The translations under genes were made by a program, and so were the position numbers. From the NCBI RefSeq assembly GCF_001904655.1, contig NZ_MRCC01000002.1:248001-312000 (forward strand): a DNA stretch of 64,000 nt, read 5' to 3'. This document shows positions 57,518-64,000 of this stretch, in pieces; position 1 is the first letter of the stretch, and every line of letters begins with the position of its first letter. The stretch comes from Chroogloeocystis siderophila 5.2 s.c.1 (GTDB taxonomy: Bacteria > Cyanobacteriota > Cyanobacteriia > Cyanobacteriales > Chroococcidiopsidaceae). The notes below the pieces were generated by a model, which was not told the origin of the DNA, searched no databases, and was given only the letters and a program-made list of their open reading frames with translations.

Positions 57518-58162
57518 CTATACAGGATGTTGACCATAAAAAGGTAATGCTTCTGACCATTTAGGACGCGCCCCTTGCTGCCAATCGCAGTATGCCAGTT
57601 CTAATAAGCTACTCACCGAAGTTCCCAAATAATTTTGCGCATCAATTAACTTGTATCCATTACAGCTATCTAATTTGGCTTGCCATGCTTCCGGAGTTAA
57701 TACGGTATCTGATAGTAAAGCAGTCAAGCCGTTTCCTTCAGTGTTAGCTTGATAGATTGCAGTATGTAGTTGACCGCGCTGTGCAGGAAGCTGAATAGCA
57801 TATACTGATGTTGGTTCAATTGTGTGGTGCAACCAAGCAACAGATGCTAAACTCGAAATCGCAAATACGGGAATATTTAATTGTTGTGCTAAAGTCCGCG
57901 CTGTGACGACACCGATTCGAGTTCCCGTAAAACCGCCTGGTCCTTTGGCTACAGCAATGAATGCTAAATCTTGCCAAGTTTGGGGTTGAATAAACTCAAT
58001 TAAATACTGATGTAACAAGTTCGATATATCGCGTCCGAGATTCCATGTTGCTGCGCGCGAGTCATTCGTAAAGTTACTTAGCGCAAAGCCTAATTCTGGA
58101 CTACTTGTATGAATCGCAAGACCATACTGAGGTGGCTGAAGACGAACAATAGACATTGACAT
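57518..58162 (-). CDS. tsaB: tRNA threonylcarbamoyladenosine biosynthesis protein TsaB
   Basis: 214 aa. TsaB is a non-catalytic ASKHA-fold partner of TsaD needed for t6A37 on ANN-decoding tRNAs. It has 'GLAIHTSSPELGFAL' at the N-terminus and the diagnostic 'VAKGPGGFTGTRIGVVTART' with 'ISSLASVAW' after it. Two methionines at residues 1 and 3 make the start uncertain by two codons. ycf34 lies 85 bp upstream on the same strand. Confidence 0.93.
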   Translation of the reverse strand: MSMSIVRLQPPQYGLAIHTSSPELGFALSNFTNDSRAATWNLGRDISNLLHQYLIEFIQPQTWQDLAFIAVAKGPGGFTGTRIGVVTARTLAQQLNIPVFAISSLASVAWLHHTIEPTSVYAIQLPAQRGQLHTAIYQANTEGNGLTALLSDTVLTPEAWQAKLDSCNGYKLIDAQNYLGTSVSSLLELAYCDWQQGARPKWSEALPFYGQHPV

Positions 58163-58247
58163 TTACTCAAACAAAAGCAGCTACTCCTAAATTAATAAGT
58201 AGCCGCCATGCTTATTGTAGTCGCAATTAGTTGTTAGCTATAAATTT

Positions 58248-58496
58248 CTAGGTAGGTACAAGTTCACCAGGGCGTAGTTTTGCCCATTTACCCATTTCGC
58301 GTTTGAAGCTAACACAACCAACGACATCGTATTCCATCTCAATGATGTCTTCGTGGGTACGAATGTTAACGTTGATTGAGGGTTCGATCGGTTCAAAATT
58401 GGGGTTTTCAGTTAAGTGAGGCTGTTCGTGCTGAGTTTCAACCGCGTGGTATGTGATGCAGCGATCGACATAGTGGCAGTTCACGCAAATACACAT
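58248..58496 (-). CDS. ycf34: Ycf34 family protein
   Basis: 82 aa. It has the conserved Ycf34 start MCICVNCHYVDRCITYHAVE with clustered cysteines, and 'EYDVVGCVSFKREMGKWAKL' near the end. In Synechocystis Ycf34 is an iron-sulfur-binding protein that influences photosynthetic electron transport. Size is normal. It is probably co-transcribed with tsaB. Confidence 0.95.
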   Translation of the reverse strand: MCICVNCHYVDRCITYHAVETQHEQPHLTENPNFEPIEPSINVNIRTHEDIIEMEYDVVGCVSFKREMGKWAKLRPGELVPT

Positions 58497-58627
58497 AAAA
58501 CGAACTCCAGGCTAATGTCTTGTTCAAGTCCTAAATTAGGATGAGTGATTGCCTCTATCTTAACTGAGGTAGATAATAACATCTTACGCCTAGTCATAAA
58601 TTTGTACTAGCGACTCAACTGGTCTAT

Positions 58628-59878
58628 ATGGCGATGTGCCAGAACTTGTCTAGATTATCTCCTAAAAAGTGGTGTTTTAGCTTGGAACTACTACCACAGC
58701 CGATTTACTTAGTTGGTGGTGCGGTACGCGATGCTTTATTAGGGCGGAGTGCTGATTACTTAGATTTAGATTTTGTTTTACCAGAAAATGCGATCACCAC
58801 TGCAAGATCGCTGGCACGTTATTACAAAGCAGGTTTTGTGATTCTCGATGCCCAACGCCAAATTGCGCGTGTGGTGTTTCCTCAAGCGACTGTAGATTTT
58901 GCCCTACAAGAAGGTTCTAGCCTAGAAACCGATTTACGACGACGCGACTTTACCGTAAATGCGATCGCCTACAACCCTCATACGCAAGAAATTATCGATC
59001 CTCTCGGCGGCTGTATCGATTTACAGCGCCATTGTTTACGGATGGTATCACAACAAAATTTGCAAGATGACCCTTTACGACTACTCCGCGCTTACCGTCA
59101 AGCTGCACAGCTTGGTTTTACGATTGAGTCAGAGACTCGCTTAGCAATTCAAACTTTAGCACCACATATCCAACACGTTGCTGCTGAACGCGTGCGGGTA
59201 GAATTAGGATATCTTCTTGCCCATTCTCAAGGAACTTTGTGGTTAAAAAGCGCGGCGGAAGATGGCTTGATTAAATACTGGTTTCCCAACGCTAGCGTTG
59301 AGGATGTTGCTGCTGTTGACACCGCAGCGGTAAAACTTTCAGAAATTTGGTCACAACTCAACGTCGAACTTTGCCAAAGTGTGCGCGATACTGTAAAAAC
59401 AACATGGTTAGGTATTGCCAAACTCGCGTGTCTTGTCTCTCCACAACCCGAAATTGCTGAAGCCGAACTCATGCAACTTACATATAGTCGAGCAGAAATT
59501 CGCGGTGTCATTACGATACTCAAACTACTACCACAGTTCCAAACACATCCGCTGTCTATCCGCGAACAGTATTTTTTCTTTCAAGAAGCTGCAAGAGTCT
59601 TTCCAGCAATCGCACTATTATCTGTAGCTAAGGGGACTTCAGTTGATGCGATCGCACCTTTAATCAATCGCTACCTCGATCCTCAAGATCCTGTCGCGCA
59701 TCCTCAATTACTCGTTACAGGTAAAGATGTAATTCAAGCACTCAAAATTAAACCAAGTCCTTTGGTGGGAAAGCTGCTTACAGCGATCGCGCTAGCCCAA
59801 GCTGAAGGTGAAATTACTACAGTTGATGAAGCAATCGAATTAGCAGCAGCCATGCTTGACAAAAAAGAAATATTGTGA
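58628..59878 (+). CDS. CCA tRNA nucleotidyltransferase / poly(A) polymerase family
   Basis: 416 aa. A class II nucleotidyltransferase: 'PIYLVGGAVRDALLGRSADY' and 'LDLDFVLPENA' hold the metal-binding DxD, 'DLRRRDFTVNAIAYN' follows, and 'DDPLRLLRAYRQAAQLGF' is the RNA/nucleotide-binding helix. It adds CCA to tRNA 3' ends, needed because tRNA-Gly in this window does not encode CCA. In cyanobacteria related paralogues may act as A-adding or poly(A) enzymes, which cannot be settled by eye. ATG 58634 is an alternative start. Confidence 0.9.
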   Translation: MAMCQNLSRLSPKKWCFSLELLPQPIYLVGGAVRDALLGRSADYLDLDFVLPENAITTARSLARYYKAGFVILDAQRQIARVVFPQATVDFALQEGSSLETDLRRRDFTVNAIAYNPHTQEIIDPLGGCIDLQRHCLRMVSQQNLQDDPLRLLRAYRQAAQLGFTIESETRLAIQTLAPHIQHVAAERVRVELGYLLAHSQGTLWLKSAAEDGLIKYWFPNASVEDVAAVDTAAVKLSEIWSQLNVELCQSVRDTVKTTWLGIAKLACLVSPQPEIAEAELMQLTYSRAEIRGVITILKLLPQFQTHPLSIREQYFFFQEAARVFPAIALLSVAKGTSVDAIAPLINRYLDPQDPVAHPQLLVTGKDVIQALKIKPSPLVGKLLTAIALAQAEGEITTVDEAIELAAAMLDKKEIL

Positions 59879-59983
59879 ATCTGATACTGAGTGCCATCAA
59901 CTCACCTTTGAACTAGTAGCGACAAACAAGATGAAAGATGAAAATAGATAATAATTCTTTACTTTTACCCTTAATGAAAATTC

Positions 59984-61330
59984 ATGACATTTGATTACGA
60001 TTTTTTTGTGATAGGTGCAGGTCCGGGGGGAATAGCTGCGGCGAAGCAAGCTGCAAGCTATGGCGTACGCGTTGCAGTTGCAGAACAAGAAGCGATCGGC
60101 GGAACGTGTGTGAATCGCGGTTGTATTCCCAAGAAATTTATTGTCTATGCGGCTGACATTGCGCTGCAAGATCAATTAGCACCCAGCTACGGTTGGAGTG
60201 AATGTCAAAGGGGCTTTGATTGGTCGCAGTTTATTAGTAAAGTACATCAGCAAGTTGAAAAACGAAATCAGTCGTATTTACAAACTTTCCAAAAAGCTGC
60301 AATCGAACTACTGCGGGGACACGCAACTTTGCTCGATCCGCATACTATAGAGATCAATGACCGCAAAATTACTGCTGATAAAATTTTAGTCGCTGTTGGC
60401 GGACACCCAAATAAACCCGACATCCCTGGAAGTGAACTTGCGATTACGTCACGCGAGATGTTTCAATTGCAGCAACTACCACAAAAGCTAGCAATCGTTG
60501 GCGGCGGTTACATTGGTGTCGAATTTGCTAGCATGATGAATGCTTTTGGTGTTGAAGTCACATTGATGGATACCGATGAGTTGATTCTTGATGGCTTTGA
60601 CAACGATCTGCGTTCCTCGGTACAAGAAGGTTTAATTCAACGCGGAATTCAGTTTTTGGGCAAAACGACGGTTAAGGAAATTCAAAAGAGCGATCAAAGA
60701 TTGCATCTTACATTATCAGGAGATACCGAAGAAGTGATCGCTGTAGACACAATTTTAGTTGCTACCGGACGCACCCCAAATACGAAAAATCTTGGTTTAG
60801 AAAATGCAGGGGTAGAACTTGGTAAAAAAGGTGCAATTCAAGTTGATGAGTATAACCGCACAACTCAAGACAATATTTTTGCAGTTGGTGATTGTATTAG
60901 CCGCGTACCATTAACCCCAGTTGCACGAACCGAAGGTGAAGCTGTTGCTAACACTGCCTTTGGTAACAAGCTACAAAAAGTCAATTATGAATATATATCT
61001 TCCGCCGTCTTTACCCGTCCTGAAGCTGCAACAGTAGGAATGACCGAAGACGAAGCGCGAGAACAATACGGAGATGCAGTGCAGTGCTATCAAACAGCAT
61101 TTGAGCCATTATTTTATAGCATGATAGAGCGCAAAGAACAAGCAATGATGAAATTAGTCGTCGATAGTCATACTCAGCGAGTATTAGGGGCGCACATGGT
61201 AGGCGAACAGGCTGCTGATATTATTCAAAGTTTAGCTGTTGCAATCCGCAAAGGTATCACTAAAGAAGATCTTGATGCCACAATTGGTATCCACCCTACC
61301 ACTGGAGAAGAATTTCTCACGCTAGATTAA
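59984..61330 (+). CDS. Glutathione reductase-like flavoprotein, variant cofactor pocket
   Basis: 448 aa, pyridine nucleotide-disulfide oxidoreductase. FAD motif 'FFVIGAGPGGIAAAKQAA', redox disulfide in 'GGTCVNRGCIPKKF', second nucleotide fold 'LAIVGGGYIGVEFASMM', and C-terminal 'GIHPTTGEEFLTL' with catalytic His-Glu. In the NADPH-binding region it reads 'LMDTDELILDGFDNDLR', whereas the neighbour at 61447 has 'IIRRDLILRGFDQDIR'. Loss of both Arg residues suggests NADH use or a different role (inference). It lies 116 bp upstream of that paralogue, a tandem duplication. Confidence 0.85.
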   Translation: MTFDYDFFVIGAGPGGIAAAKQAASYGVRVAVAEQEAIGGTCVNRGCIPKKFIVYAADIALQDQLAPSYGWSECQRGFDWSQFISKVHQQVEKRNQSYLQTFQKAAIELLRGHATLLDPHTIEINDRKITADKILVAVGGHPNKPDIPGSELAITSREMFQLQQLPQKLAIVGGGYIGVEFASMMNAFGVEVTLMDTDELILDGFDNDLRSSVQEGLIQRGIQFLGKTTVKEIQKSDQRLHLTLSGDTEEVIAVDTILVATGRTPNTKNLGLENAGVELGKKGAIQVDEYNRTTQDNIFAVGDCISRVPLTPVARTEGEAVANTAFGNKLQKVNYEYISSAVFTRPEAATVGMTEDEAREQYGDAVQCYQTAFEPLFYSMIERKEQAMMKLVVDSHTQRVLGAHMVGEQAADIIQSLAVAIRKGITKEDLDATIGIHPTTGEEFLTLD

Positions 61331-61378
61331 ATCAGATAAGTAAGTTTTGAGTGTGTGAATTTTGAATTAAAGAATTTG

Positions 61379-61402
61379 CCCAATTACCAATTACCGATTA
61401 CC
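61379..61402. repeat. STRR-like repeat between the two reductase genes
   Basis: CCAATTACCAATTACCGATT plus ATTACCAC nearby: degenerate heptamers of the ATTACCA family, the complement of the runs at 4995 and 13343. Confidence 0.65.
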
Positions 61403-61446
61403 ACTTTCTTTGATGCACTAAATTTTTACGCAAGGGAGAAATATTA

Positions 61447-62820
61447 ATGAACTATGATTATGATTTATTTGTGATTGGTGCGGGTTCTGGAGGTTTAGCG
61501 GCTTCCAAACGCGCCGCGAGTTACGGCGCAAAAGTCGCGATCGCCGAACAAGATCTTGTTGGTGGAACTTGTGTGATCCGTGGGTGTATTCCCAAAAAAC
61601 TGATGGTGTACGGTTCGCGCTTTCCCCAGCTATTTCGCAATGCAGCCGGTTATGGCTGGCGTGTGGGTGAAACTGAACTTGATTGGGAATATTTCGTAAC
61701 GGCAATTGACAAAGAAGTCCGGCGACTGTCGCAATTACATATTGGATTTCTCGAAAAAGCAGGAGTTGAACTGATTCCGCACCGCGCCACCCTTGTCGAT
61801 CCTCACACAATTGAAGTTGGTGATCGCAAAGTTACGGCAAATAAAATTTTGATAGCAGTTGGTGGGCGTCCTGTCAAGCCAGATCTCCCAGGTATGGAAT
61901 ATGCCCTTACCTCAAATGAAATGTTTCACCTGCCAGCACAACCAAAACACATCGCCATTCTGGGCGCAGGTTATATTGGTGTAGAATTTGCTTCTATCAT
62001 GTGTGGGTTAGGTTGTCAAGTTACACAAATTATCCGCAGAGATTTAATTTTACGTGGATTTGATCAGGATATTCGTACCGGAATTCAAGATGGGATGACG
62101 CATCACGGTGTGAAGTTTATCACCAACGCTGAAGTAGAAAAAATTGAGCGCGTCTCTGAAGGTTTGAAAATAAAGCTATCAGAAGAACATCAACCAATTA
62201 TTGCCGATGCATTCTTAGCAGCAACAGGGAGAATACCCAATATTGATAGTTTGGGTTTAGAAAACGCAGGAGTTGAGATTGTTCCAACTGATGAAGAAGG
62301 ACCAGGATATGTAACTAATCCGGCGATCGCCGTTGATGACTACAGCCAAACTTCGCAACCGAATATTTTTGCTGTTGGTGACTGTACTGATAAAATCAAC
62401 TTGACCCCAGTCGCCATTGCTGAAGGACGAGCATTTGCTGATACAGAATTTGGCAATCATCGCCGCCAAATGAATCACGAAAATGTTCCTTCTGCTGTAT
62501 TTTCACACCCCGAAGCCGCGACAGTCGGTTTAACCGAAGCACAGGCAAAAGAAAAATACGGAGATGCTGTGCAAATTTATCGCGCAAGATTCCGTCCGTT
62601 GTTCCACTCGCTGACGGGAGACGACGAAAAAACAATCGTGAAATTAGTCGTCGATGGCAATACCGATAAAGTTCTAGGCGCACACATGGTAGGCGAATAC
62701 GCGGCGGAAGTGATTCAAGGAATCGCGATTACGATTAAAATGGGTGCTACGAAGAAAGACTTTGATGCCACCGTTGGCATTCACCCCTCGACTGCTGAAG
62801 AATTTGTTACCCTCCGTTAA
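61447..62820 (+). CDS. gor: Glutathione-disulfide reductase
   Basis: 457 aa, ATG 61447 preceded by AAGGGAGAA. FAD fold 'LFVIGAGSGGLAASKRAASY', disulfide in 'GGTCVIRGCIPKKLMVYGS', NADPH fold 'IAILGAGYIGVEFASIMCGL' followed by Arg-containing 'IIRRDLILRGFDQDIR', and C-terminal 'GIHPSTAEEFVTLR' with the active-site His-Glu. The length is like known cyanobacterial GRs. It reduces GSSG with NADPH in the cytosol. The next gene begins right after its stop. Confidence 0.95.
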   Translation: MNYDYDLFVIGAGSGGLAASKRAASYGAKVAIAEQDLVGGTCVIRGCIPKKLMVYGSRFPQLFRNAAGYGWRVGETELDWEYFVTAIDKEVRRLSQLHIGFLEKAGVELIPHRATLVDPHTIEVGDRKVTANKILIAVGGRPVKPDLPGMEYALTSNEMFHLPAQPKHIAILGAGYIGVEFASIMCGLGCQVTQIIRRDLILRGFDQDIRTGIQDGMTHHGVKFITNAEVEKIERVSEGLKIKLSEEHQPIIADAFLAATGRIPNIDSLGLENAGVEIVPTDEEGPGYVTNPAIAVDDYSQTSQPNIFAVGDCTDKINLTPVAIAEGRAFADTEFGNHRRQMNHENVPSAVFSHPEAATVGLTEAQAKEKYGDAVQIYRARFRPLFHSLTGDDEKTIVKLVVDGNTDKVLGAHMVGEYAAEVIQGIAITIKMGATKKDFDATVGIHPSTAEEFVTLR

Positions 62821-62824
62821 GAAG

Positions 62825-63454
62825 TTGCAGTTCATTTACCTACACGGCTTTGCGTCGAGTCCTCAATCCGCCAAAGCGGTCTATCTCCGCGATCGCTTTG
62901 CAGCGGTACACCACGCATTGCACATCCCCGATCTCAACCAAGATGATTTTACGCAACTGACGCTGACACGCCAATTACAGCAAGTATCTGCACTATTACC
63001 AGATGAACCTGTCACCTTGATCGGTTCAAGTTTTGGGGGTTTAACCGCTGCTTGGTTGGCAGAACAACATCACCAAGTTCAAAAGTTAGTTTTACTCGCC
63101 CCAGCGTTTGCTTTTCTCTCGCATTGGCTACCGCAGCTAGGAACTGAGAAGATTCAACAATGGGAACAGCAACGCTATTTAATGGTTTATCACTACGGCG
63201 AAAAGCGATTGCTACCCTTAAGTTACGAGTTCGCCCGCGACGTACCGCAATACAATGACGATCATTTGTTACGCCCCGTTCCTACCTTGATTATTCACGG
63301 AATTCACGATGAAGTGATTCCTATCCAAGTCAGCCGCGATTTTGCCGCAAAACGTTCCTGGGTGCAATTAATTGAAGTTGACAGCGATCATGCTTTGGGT
63401 AACGTTATGCTAGAAACTTGGCAAGCTATTCAATCGTTTTGTCAACTACAATAA
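62825..63454 (+). CDS. YqiA/YcfP-like alpha/beta-fold hydrolase
   Basis: 209 aa if started at TTG 62825, four bases after the gor stop; the frame is open back into gor (62744), but the family begins at 'QFIYLHGFASSPQSAKAVYL', so an upstream start is unlikely. The nucleophile Ser is in 'LIGSSFGGLTAAWLAE', the probable Asp in 'IIHGIHDEVIP' and the His in 'VDSDHALGN', all as in YqiA/YcfP esterases. Probably translated by coupling to gor. Substrate unknown. Confidence 0.85.
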   Translation: MQFIYLHGFASSPQSAKAVYLRDRFAAVHHALHIPDLNQDDFTQLTLTRQLQQVSALLPDEPVTLIGSSFGGLTAAWLAEQHHQVQKLVLLAPAFAFLSHWLPQLGTEKIQQWEQQRYLMVYHYGEKRLLPLSYEFARDVPQYNDDHLLRPVPTLIIHGIHDEVIPIQVSRDFAAKRSWVQLIEVDSDHALGNVMLETWQAIQSFCQLQ

Positions 63455-63523
63455 GCCCTCGTACACCCTACACAACTACAATATAAAGAAATATCCCTCA
63501 CCTCTAGCTCCTCGCTCCTTATA

Positions 63524-64000
63524 ATGCTGCCCTTTATCCGATCTGATCTTGCTCAACTTACCGCATATACACCGCATCCAAGCAGTACTGACGGTAAACC
63601 AATTGAGTCAGTCATTGATCGGTTAGATACAAATGAAAGTCCGTACGATTTACCACGCGAGTTAAAGCAAAAACTTGCTTGGATTTATCAAGAAACGATC
63701 GAAACAAATCGCTATCCTGATGCCGGACACGCGGTATTGAAAGCGGCGATCGCCGAATATATTAATGAATCTGCCAATCTGACGCAAGGCGCGATCGCAC
63801 CCGCTCAAATTTCGGTTGGTAATGGTTCTGACGAACTGATTCGTTCGCTGTTAATCGCAACTTGTCTTGGGGGTGAAGGTTCTATCTTAGTCGCCAATCC
63901 AACATTCTCGATGTATGGCATTTTGGCACACACGTTAGGAATTCCCGTCGTTACTGTCGGACGCAATTCAGAATTTGAAATTGATTGGGTTGCAGCCCAA
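63524..64000 (+). CDS. hisC: Histidinol-phosphate aminotransferase (3' end outside window)
   Basis: ATG 63524; 159 codons visible and the frame is open to the window edge. It starts [20 protein letters not shown] and contains '[13 protein letters not shown]', '[20 protein letters not shown]' and '[19 protein letters not shown]', typical of HisC, a PLP-dependent fold-type I aminotransferase in histidine synthesis. The PLP-lysine region lies beyond the window. Confidence 0.92.
   Translation, partial: MLPFIRSDLAQLTAYTPHPSSTDGKPIESVIDRLDTNESPYDLPRELKQKLAWIYQETIETNRYPDAGHAVLKAAIAEYINESANLTQGAIAPAQISVGNGSDELIRSLLIATCLGGEGSILVANPTFSMYGILAHTLGIPVVTVGRNSEFEIDWVAAQ

Noticed and set aside
1-64000. CRISPR array or insertion sequence
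   Set aside because: No spaced identical repeats and no intact transposase found; the repeats seen are STRR-like or palindromic.

Overview
This window is cyanobacterial chromosome. GCGATCGC (HIP1) octamers occur throughout, and it encodes Ycf34, a ChlH-like protein, a cyanobacterial RNase E with the C-terminal arginine-rich PNPase-binding motif, DevBCA and heterocyst-glycolipid-type synthase proteins. Short tandem intergenic repeats of the type common in filamentous and chroococcidiopsid cyanobacteria are also present. The sequence does not show whether the organism makes heterocysts; a unicellular or colonial relative of Chroococcidiopsis/Gloeocapsopsis is as plausible as a Nostocales.

Layout. 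1-8901 (housekeeping): end of a radical-SAM/DUF2344 gene, rne, rnhB, a DUF1997 gene, and a ChlH-like chelatase subunit that carries two in-frame insertions of intergenic-type repeat. 8963-11161: clostripain-type protease with six novel-looking N-terminal repeats. 11395-14587: devBCA exporter operon (minus strand). 15728-17059: ParB-like protein fused to a dead DNA-methyltransferase fold. 18034-36473: a long plus-strand secondary-lipid locus. It encodes a PUFA-synthase/HglE-type PKS (KS-AT-2xACP-first half of KR), a KR-DH protein (HglD-like), a chain-length-factor-AT protein (HglC-like), a PfaD enoyl reductase, an ACP-thioester reductase (HetM), a free ACP, and an unrecognised 611-aa protein with a TubC-type docking domain. 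Two decayed genes follow (a cyclic-peptide ABC exporter and a sulfotransferase), then a family 2 glycosyltransferase. 36475-43187: an alcohol dehydrogenase, a zinc-ribbon mini-protein, an RTX/seven-blade beta-propeller protein and a TIGR03032 protein. 43297-57096: DUF1400 hydrolase, Wza-like exporter, orphan ABC ATPase, WbuC cupin, GNAT, TauE/SafE, a response regulator running into tRNA-Gly, an RND efflux pair and a DppC permease. 57287-64000: a 34-codon ORF with a strong ribosome-binding site, tsaB, ycf34, the CCA-adding enzyme, two tandem glutathione-reductase paralogues with different cofactor-pocket residues, a YqiA-like hydrolase and the start of hisC.

How the parts fit. The central locus looks like a complete pathway for a long-chain polyketide or fatty alcohol. 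The PKS proteins build and process the chain on ACPs, HetM releases it reductively, the GT2 could glycosylate it, and DevBCA immediately upstream could export the glycolipid, as known for heterocyst glycolipids. The docking-domain protein is the least explained component and the best candidate for something undescribed. The sulfotransferase and exporter pseudogenes suggest that the locus formerly made or exported a further-modified product.
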